A DNA stretch of 64,000 nt, taken from Gavia stellata. Lineage: Eukaryota > Chordata > Aves > Gaviiformes > Gaviidae. A program made the position numbers and the translations under genes. Below the pieces are notes generated by a model. The model saw nothing but the letters and a program-made list of their open reading frames with translations. It had not been told where the DNA came from and searched no databases. Position 1 is the first letter of the stretch, and the number at the start of each line of letters is the position of its first letter. Shown here one piece after another: positions 1 through 8,500 of this stretch. Location of the stretch: NCBI RefSeq assembly GCF_030936135.1, contig NC_082597.1, positions 48,553,095 through 48,617,094 of the forward strand, written 5' to 3'.

Positions 1-547
1 TTGCACCACTGCGGCTCTTGCCTCTACCTGAAATTGTAAGGAAACTTTGTATTAAACTAGGCGAGACTCTACAGCTAGATTTTTACATTCATCCGCAGTA
101 GTTAATTGAGGACTTTAAATAGTGTCTTTGGATATAAAATTTCCCTGGTGGCAAATGAGAATTCGTACCTTTCCTTTTATGTAGTTGATTCTGCTGGTTT
201 TATCCCTCTGGAAACTCCAGGGCCACCCTATCCGTGGGCCAGGCTGGATGGACAACCCAACAAGCAGGCTGCAAAAAGGTTTAAACGATTCTAGTATCTC
301 AGGACTTATTTTCACGTCGTGTTAGTTTAAAGCAGCGGGGGGGGTCTGTCATGCAGCGAGTGTGTGAAAGCACAGAAATGCAATCTTTAGGGCCTCGCTG
401 CATGAAGTGTTGAATATCCTCAGTAGCCTTTGACTCCGCTCTGGGGCCCTAATGACAGAGACAACCAGGCAGAAGGGGATGAAGTAGTCTAACAGGGGAT
501 GCACCTGTGATCTGGAAAACAGGCATGTATTTTTATTACTTTCGTGG
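1..547. other. Spacer downstream of the gene, unit 1
   Basis: No exon, RNA gene or mobile element is recognised. Short open stretches here are not supported by splice sites. A G run (GGGGGGG near 338) is constant in the copies. It continues the AT-rich stretch from the right of the CpG island of the neighbouring unit (13,871-14,109). Confidence 0.5.
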
Positions 548-700
548 ACCTTGGTGCCTTTGAAGCTGTGGAAGGGAGCGGTAAGGTCTCCCCTCAGCCT
601 CCTTTTCTCCAGGCTAAAGAACCCCCGTTCCCTGAGCCCCAGCACGGCACAGCACAGCCTGCGCCTGCACAGGCTCGCTGTGTTGTGGATCGGTCACTCC
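548..700 (-). mobile_element. Old CR1 scrap, unit 1
   Basis: On the minus strand it reads [18 protein letters not shown], the usual CR1 ORF2 C-terminal motif, over a short stretch with no 3' tail. It is more decayed than the two other CR1 copies. It recurs at about 14,657, 28,802, 40,913 and 54,220. Confidence 0.65.
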
Positions 701-865
701 TCCATGCACAGGGCGCTGCCGGTTATGGGGTCGGGGGTGGGAATGGGAGAGAGGAAGATGCTTTGTTGATCTGAGGTGCAGAGTTTTCTGCAAATAACTT
801 CAAAGTTGAACGATGAGTTCAAAAAAGGCATACTTCATGCTTGTCAAGCCAACGTAGTCAAAGCT

Positions 866-2262
866 CACAGAATCACAGAATGATAGGGGTTGGGAGGGAC
901 CTCTGGAGATCATCTAGTCCAACCCCCCCGCCAGGGCAGGTTCACAGGTTCATTCCAGATTGCACAGGAATGCGTCCAGGTGAGTTCTGAATATCTCCAG
1001 AGAAGGAGACTCCACAACCTCTCTGGGCAGCTTGTGCCAGTGCTCTGCCACCCTCAAAGTAAAGAAGTGCCTCCTCATGTTTAGATGGAACTTCCTGTGA
1101 TGAAGTTTGTGCCCGTTACCTCTCGTCCTGTTGCTGGGCATCACGGAAAAAAGACTGGCCCCATCCTCCTGGCACCCACCCCTTAAGTATTTATCAGCAT
1201 TAATAAGATCCCCCCTCAGTCTTCTCTTCTCCAGACTAAAAAGACCCAAGTCCCTCAGCCTTTCCTCATAAGAAAGATGTTCCAGTCCCCTAATCATCTT
1301 CGCAGCCCTTTGCTGTACCCTCCCCAGCAGTTCCCTGTCCTTCTTGAACTGGGGAGCCCAGAACTGGACACAGTACTCCAGGTGCGGCCTCACCAGGGCA
1401 GGGCAGAGCAGAGTGGGAGGATAACCTCCTTCGGCCTGCTAGCCACACTCTTCTTGATGCACCCCAGGATGCCGTTGGCCTTCTTGGCCACAAGGGCACA
1501 TTGCTGGCTCATGGTCATCCCGTTGTCCCCCAGGACTCCCAGGTCCCTTTCCACAGAGCTGCTCTCCAGCAGGTCAGCCCCTGACCTGTACTGATGCATG
1601 GGGTTATTCCGCCCCAGGTGCAGTACCCTACGTTTGCCTTTGTTGAATTTCATGAGGTTCCTCTCTGCCCAACTCTCCAGCCCGTCCAGGTCACGCTGAA
1701 TGGCAGCGCAGCCTTCCGGTGTGTCAGCCACTCCTCCCAGTTTCCTGGCTCTTCCTTCTTGCCCTTTTTGAAGACTGGAGTGACATGGGCTTTCCTCCAG
1801 TCCTCAGGCACCTCACCTCACCTGTTCTCCAGGACCTTTCAGAGATGATGGAGAGTGGCCCAGCAATGACTTCTGCCAGCTCCCTCAGCGCTCGCGGGTG
1901 CATCCCATCAGGACCCACGGACTTGTGGGTGTCCAGTTTACTTAACGGGTCTCTAACTTGATCCTCCTCAACCAAGGGGAAGTCTTCCTTCTTCCACACT
2001 TTCTCTGTTACCTGCAAAGTCTGGGACTCCTGAGGGCTGGCCGGAGCAGTGAAGACTGAAGCCAAGAAGGCATTCAGTAACTCCGCCTTCTCTGCATCGT
2101 CCGTCACCACGGCACCTGTCTCATTCAACAGCGGGCCCACAATTTCTCTAGTTTTCCTTTTGCCTCCAATGCACTTGAAGTAACCCTTCCTGTTGACCTT
2201 GACATCCCTTGCCAGGTTTAATTCACAGGAGGCCTTGGCCTTCCTTGTTTCATCAGCTCAGT
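866..2262 (-). mobile_element. CR1 LINE (CR1-A), 5'-truncated and internally deleted, unit 1
   Basis: On the minus strand it reads the 3' half of CR1 ORF2. First comes an RT N-terminal part (VGPDGMHPRALRELAEVIAG, about 1,830-1,960). A jump near 1,735 then loses the catalytic core of the RT. The C-terminal part follows ([42 protein letters not shown]). It ends in the CR1 3' tail, CTATCATTCTGTGATTCTGTG at 866. Frame changes break it into three open stretches. It lies downstream of the gene's polyadenylation signals in the same orientation as the gene. Confidence 0.95.
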
Positions 2263-2329
2263 GGAATTTATTTTAACTGATGACAGTCCTCTTACAAGCA
2301 AGGGAAATAATGTCTCTAAAATATAATAA

Positions 2330-2584
2330 TACATCTTTGTTTTTATTAGCTACGTTTATTGTACCTTTATAATATACAAACAACTATTTTTAAACACAAA
2401 TTTCCATACAAACAACTACTTTTAAACACAAATTTCCATACAAACAACTACTTTTAAACACAAATTTACATTTTGGTCGGTTTCTAAACGTTAACAGTGT
2501 TCTTCCTCCCTCTTACTCGCTTCATCTCTTTCTCCTCTCTACGTAACCTTCTCCTTTTCTCCTCACTTCCATGTCTTCTCGGCT
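2330..2584 (-). CDS. Terminal exon with stop and 3' UTR, unit 1
   Basis: After an acceptor GACAACAG at 2585-2586, the frame from the previous exon gives 20 basic residues and a TGA at 2522-2524. Another frame of the same exon is open to 2483 (highly basic, ending RGRKNTVNV). The 3' UTR holds a 32-bp repeat present three times and two AATAAA signals. The acceptor pyrimidine tract is only moderate. The position at the end of all candidate exons and just before polyadenylation signals supports a real gene end. Confidence 0.55.
2342..2360 (-). terminator. Two polyadenylation signals, unit 1
   Basis: AATAAA occurs twice on the minus strand, at 2355-2360 and 2342-2347, separated by CGTAGCT. They follow the terminal exon and its 3' UTR repeat. 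The same pair is at 16451-16469, 30596-30614, 42017-42035, 56014-56032 and 63414-63432 in the other units. Confidence 0.7.
2376..2467 (-). repeat. 32-bp minisatellite in the 3' UTR, three copies
   Basis: CAAACAACTACTTTTAAACA with its following 12 bases is repeated three times, and the first copy has ATT in place of ACT. It lies within the transcribed 3' end just before the polyadenylation signals. Equivalent arrays with three copies are at 16485-16576, 30630-30721, 42051-42142, 56048-56139 and 63448-63539. Confidence 0.85.
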
Positions 2585-5500
2585 CTGTTGTCAAAATAGA
2601 TGTACAGAACATTTTGTGCATAATTTATCAGAGTAAAACTCTGTGCTCTTTCAGAAACATTTTAAGAGACACAAGATGGAGGTTCTAATCTCTGCTTTCA
2701 AGTCAGCTGTAAAATGTATTAATGGTCCTAAGGGCATCGTGTGCATGTTTCGTAGCCTGAGTCCCCTTACGAATTTGGACCTCGGCTGATCATCGTTCAG
2801 CTGTTGCAGATGCTTCCCGAGCAAGCAAGCAGAGAGAGAAATAGATCACACTCCTGTAGTCTCTACTGTGCTTTGTCCAGTGCCACAAGCCAAAACACGC
2901 TTCTTGTAGCTCCTCACTTTAAAGGCAGGTACAGAGTTTGCTTTCATAGCGGTAATACTGTGACAAATTAGATAGTCAGACAGGCAAAATTACGTGTCCG
3001 CAAACAAACGAAACCATTAACTGCTCTTTCAGACTACTCGGCGTTGCTTAGAATCTTGCGGGTTTTGGTTGGGCAAGTTTTCAGAGCCATTTCACGTTTT
3101 CTAGGTGGGGAGAGACATGTCACTTTTACTGACAAGACGGAATCGTAAAAATTTCTATCAAACAGTTACCTGAATGGTTGTTTGAAACTTAGAGAATGTT
3201 TTTGCTCGTGGATTTCTTTTCCTCCAAGTTGGTGCATTGTAAGATCCTGAAGTATATTTGTCTATAGAAAAAACATATACATTGTTTCTTAATATCAGGG
3301 GCAGTTTGAGGGAAGACTCCCTTAGCCTGATAACGTGAATTAAGTATCGCGTTAGCTGAAGTATCAATGAATGGACCAGGTGACTCACGCATCACCTCGG
3401 AAATACAAGTTAGGGTTAAATACAGACTCCCTCTCTGGCACTTTAAACATCATTTGTAACCTTGCAGCGTTTCCGTCAGGCTCGCAGGATCTTCCAATGA
3501 GGCGATTCTGCCACGGACATCCTTGCCTTGAACAAAGTGAATGTTCCTGTGTTGAAAATCTTCCCAAAGGCATCAATTGCTTTTAGATTAAACGAACCCA
3601 TAGTCCAATCTCCTGTTCTATCTCTGCTTGTGAAAGCACTAGATGCAAGGCAGTATGGTGTTTTTGTGCTAGGCAGTTGATTTTGCATTAGAGTATGCTG
3701 CCTAATGACTAACCATTTTCTGTAAAATCTGGTTCAAAGTCATTATTATTAACACTCTGGCTTTCTGTTAATTCCAGCTTAATTCCGTTAATTCACATTC
3801 TTAATTCCACAAGAAGCCTAACATCTTCAGTTTATACACAAGATGTAAGAATTACCGTAGTTTTCCCTTTGGGTCCAAACTCTTCTGTTTGTGTCAAGCT
3901 GATTCTTTTGTTTGGAGCATTTCCCACCATATGGCTCAGGTTCTGCTGAAAAGAAAGGTAGCGAAAATGGTAAAGGTCGTTCTTCTGAAAATTAGGAAAT
4001 ACGTAATAATTAAGTCCCTTTCACATTGGAATACTTGGATGCAGTTGGTCCTTTTTCCCAAGGTAGTGCCTCGTGTCTTTTCCCTTCAACAAATGTGTTC
4101 CTCTGCGCCACAGAGCAGTCACCTCCTACAGGAAAGGAGTCTCACAAAGTTACCTGTACTCAAGAGCACCCTGAGAAATGTGAACAGTGCACAGAGCCTG
4201 CTCTTCTTATAATTACATTAAGTTTTTAACTGAAATGAATACAAAAATGCAAAGAATACAGTGAAACCAAACAGCTGATTCATTAAGGCTCACAAAAAAT
4301 TAGAGACACAGTCCATTTAAAAAGCTTTAAATACAGAGGGGTATGAACGGAGGTTCAATTATGGAATTGTTTCTCAGTGGTAACTGTTTCTTACTGAGAG
4401 TAAAGAACACCTACAAGAAAGATACAATTTGTGCATAAAGGTGGGAGGAAAAGAAGTAGCATGTGAGATACATTTGTACTGTGCAGTACAGTTCTGGAGC
4501 TAGAAGATGCGTGCCGGTTTGCTCAAAGCTAGAGCAAGCATCCCTAACGTGGTACTGCATTATTTTGCATTGACAAACCAAGGGGAAAAAAGACGACTAC
4601 AACAATTACGGCTGTTTTTACCACTAATAAATGTTTATGAAGAAAAAGGATTAAATACCACTAAGTATTAAGTAAATGCAAGGAGAACGGGGCATTCTTC
4701 CACCTTGATGACATGATTCTATACTGAACTCAATGGGGCAAAACACTGTGTCTTCTTTAAGATCAAGCGAGTGTGTGCAGAGGGGTCAGCTCCCTTACAC
4801 AAGATGCAGGACTGCAGCTTTAATATTTCTCTGTATGATAACTGAAAAATACAAAGCCTTTTCATCTGAACTAGGGATAGTCTCACAAACATAACGGTTC
4901 TGAAAGCATTTTAACTTGTACGCATTTCTACGCTTGCGTTTTTGCATCATCCTACTCAAATCTGTTTTACATAATTATCAAGATTTTATCCCTAAGATTT
5001 ACACAAAATAAGCAACAGTATTGTTTTTTTAGTAAAAGTAGCAGGTCATATTTCTGCTTGGCAGTTTTTGATGACTGATCTACTGACTACTCTGGTGTCT
5101 TGTTATAGTAAGAACCTAACTCTCTGCTAAAATGGAATTACGTTATTACTTATTCACTAAAAAAACTACTACAGATTTTTTTCAGTCATGCCACTTGGCC
5201 AGGAATGAAGGAGAAGCATAATAAGGGAGGTAAATATTTATTAATTTGTATTTCTTTCACCTTAATTATGTTGGATAAAGCCCAACATTCGAAACAAAAT
5301 GGAACTCTCTCGTTCTTACCTTTCAGAAGACACTTAAAGGGGGTATTTATTTACTCTAAATTTAGTTCTAGAAAAGTTTGATGTGTCGCTACATTTCGTC
5401 ATCTGGACACCCAAGAGAGCCAGCAGAGAGCGTGGAGCACCTCTGGGGAAGTGACTCATCTCGCCTTTCGCTGGCGCTATCTTATGATGCAGTAAACAGC

Positions 5501-8500
5501 CCCATAGGAGTGCCTGTCTCAGTAAACAGCCCCATAAGAGTGCCTGTCTTTCTCCATTGACAACAGAGAGCCCAGATGAGAGACTTAAACTACATTCCTG
5601 ACCTTAGGATGGTTAAAATTAGACTACATAAATCTGGACCGTGAAGTAAAATTATATGAAAGACCTATGTTGTGTATCTCGGGCAAGTACACATAGGGTT
5701 AATAGCCCATTTCTACCTTTTCCATCTACAATCGATGCAGGTAGTCACCACGTGTGTGACACTACGTGTATCTATATCTATATATAGATGGGGAAAAATT
5801 AATGAAGTATTTTTACGCTCTTTGTAACATGCTCTCTTCTGTTGTCACTAAAGTAAGAAAGGGGGGAGGAGGGGCAAACTGTGTAATAGTTTCTCCCTGT
5901 AACAGTAAGTTTAAAAGCGGTAAACGTTGTCCAAGAAGATGAAAAGTACTTGCCTTTCTGCAAGTCTCGCTCGGTAGCTTCCAAGGGTGATAGCTCATTT
6001 TCCCGAGGTGAAGACACAGTTCTTCTTGATTGGTGTTTGTGAGGGTACCGAATCCTGTAATACTCTCCTAAACATTCACGAGGAGGGAAAAAAAAAACCA
6101 ACCAACGTTTACTATAGTGGCATCATTGCTGTTGAGGGAGGAGTGACTAATTTCATATTTACCAGATGTATAGCATATTTCCTTTATTGCTCTTTCCTCT
6201 TGAATGTCTTCAGCAGTCTTAGGCACCCGATTAGAAACATCTGTAGGAAATATTTTTAAAAGATTTTACTAGATAGCTATACAAAGACCTGCAACAATTC
6301 TTAATAATCAAAGACCATAGTGAATTTCATTTCGGTCACGATTTGGCTTTTTCTGACTGCAACCTCTGCTTCTGGACAGAAAAGTGATTCCTTAACAGTA
6401 GGTGTTTCCAAGTGCAATAAGAATTGCAGTTACAAGACATATTAAGAAGCAAATGCTTGTGGAATTAACATGATTCAGAAACATCTTCAGGACTCATTGT
6501 CAAAATAAGCCATCATTTACACCCAAAAGGAAATCTTCTGATTAAACCTGTCATCAGGGAGTGCTTGTGACGAAACCTCTGCCCAACGTTACTATCCTGT
6601 AATGTCTGCCGGCAGAGCTGGCATTACATCACTTTTTATATTGTTTAAATTAATGTGGCTTACTCAGCCTAAAACCGAGTTAGAAACCACGAACAGGCAG
6701 CCCTGCCCGCCAACCTGGAGGGCAGGGGGATGGTGCAAAGCAACTTGGGGCTGCCTGAGAACTAGCGGGGTAATTTGCGGAGTGAACGCGTGAGAGTAGG
6801 CCGTTCTCTCACTTTCCCTCGCTGGGAACGGGCAATTGGTTCCTTCCCTAGGATTCTCTCATCTCAAGGGAGATACAGTCACAGCTTAGAAGTACCTCCT
6901 AAACTTGTAAACTTGTAGTTTTGTCCCCAAATTTTGAGAAATTTTGAAGGGTCTTTGGTGTCCATCTGAATTGTGGATCACATTTTAAACTCTATTAAAT
7001 GAAAAAGAGCTATGTGAATTAGCTGGAAACTATTTCAAAAACTTGTCAACAACTCGCTTCTAAAAATGTAATGGTTATTATAATAAATCGGTTGCGAAGT
7101 ACATTGCAAGAGTCGAAAAAACCCATTCTAGTTCCTTGTAAAAGGAAGAAAAAAACTGTTTACAGTTCTCTTCCTCTTCATCGTCCTCTTCATCCTCTTC
7201 GCTGTTGACATTTATAATCAGTGGAGGGTGAATTGGTGGTAAAATATTCTCTCGCTTTCTGAGTGATTCTCGACGAAGGGTTGGATGTAGAATCCCTTCT
7301 TGGACACCCTCTTGCAATGGGACATCTGCAGAAAAGAACATCAAATTTATTTTTTTTAAGGAGGGAACTAGAACATGAAATCCAGGTTCAGACCAGCAGG
7401 TATGGGTTTGAAATCATTATGGCGTTGAAGGAATCATTAAATAGACTGATTGTGCCTTTTAGGCAACACCTTCTGCGGAGGTTGGCAAACGAGCATCTTC
7501 CAACTACAGAAAGTATGAGAAAACAGAGAGATACTTACAACATAGGGAAACGTGTGATTAGTAATACCTGGACTGAAGTGAGTAAATGAGTTTAGGACCC
7601 CACCTGTGAAAATATTTTAAACATGCTGAATAATAGGCAGGCCTGTATCACTCCCCATGGCATCGATTTTGAAGAATTTAGCAGTGCTAAGCACAGGATT
7701 ACCCATTTTTAGCTTGTAGACATTTTTCTCTATCAACATTTTCTGAATCACAGCTCTCTTTACAAGTACAGTACAAACTGTAGATTTTGAGAAAGAAGAT
7801 GAAGTTCCTGGACAGGCTGGATCGATGGGCTGAGGCCAACCGGATGAAGTTCAATAAGGCCAAGTGCCGGGTTCTACACTTTGGCCACAACAACCCCAGG
7901 CAACGCTACAGGCTTGGGGAGGAGTGGCTGGAAAGCTCCCCCGCAGAAAAGGACCTGGGGGTGTTGATCGACACCCGGCTGAATATGAGCCAGCAGTGTG
8001 CCCAGGTGGCCAAGAAGGCCAATGGCATCCTGGCTTGTATCAGAAATGGTGTGGCCAGCAGGAGCAGGGAGGTGATCATGCCTCCGTACTCGGCGCTGGT
8101 GAGGCCGCACCTCGAATACTGTGTTCAGTTTTGGGCCCCTCACTACAAGAAAGACATTGAGGTGCTGGAGCGTGTCCAGAGAAGGGCGACGAAGCTGGTG
8201 AGGGGTCTGGAACACAAGTCTTATGAGGAGCGGCTGAGGGAGCTGGGGTTGTTCAGTCTGGAGAAGAGGAGGCTGAGGGGAGGCCTTATCGCTCTCTACA
8301 ACTACCTGAAAGGAGGTTGCAGAGAGGTGGCTGTTGGTCTCTTCTCCCAAGTGACTAGTGACAGGACTAGAGGAAATGGCCTCAAGTTGCGCCAGGGGAG
8401 GTTCAGGCTAGATATTAGGAAAAAGTTCTTTACTGAGAGAGTAGTGAAACATTGGAATAGGCTGCCCAGGGAGGTGGTAGAGTCACCCTCCCTGGAGGTA

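Larger units (their letters stand above)
4230..7160. other. Large intron between acidic exon and 90-bp exon, unit 1
   Basis: This is AT-rich intron-like DNA. Apart from the candidate 114-bp exon (5954-6067), the 30-bp duplication (5490-5549) and a short TATCTATATCTATATATAG stretch near 5,769-5,787, nothing is recognised. This interval differs in size among units through the unit-3 and unit-5 losses. Confidence 0.5.

Noticed and set aside
2830-2965. Minus-strand stretch after a TTTGTCACAG acceptor, open in one frame
   Set aside because: No donor before a stop in the frame required by the preceding exon, so it does not fit the gene model.
3385-3688. Minus-strand open frames that looked like an extra exon
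   Set aside because: No adequate acceptor, and unit 4 lacks about 172 bases here without other damage to the gene.
7263-7589. A 108-codon open frame on the plus strand, present in all five copies, with splice-like sites inside
   Set aside because: It overlaps the acidic exon on the other strand, which has a clear family match. Mirror openness is expected opposite such an exon plus flank, and I recognise no family. Could only be revived by plus-strand spliced reads.
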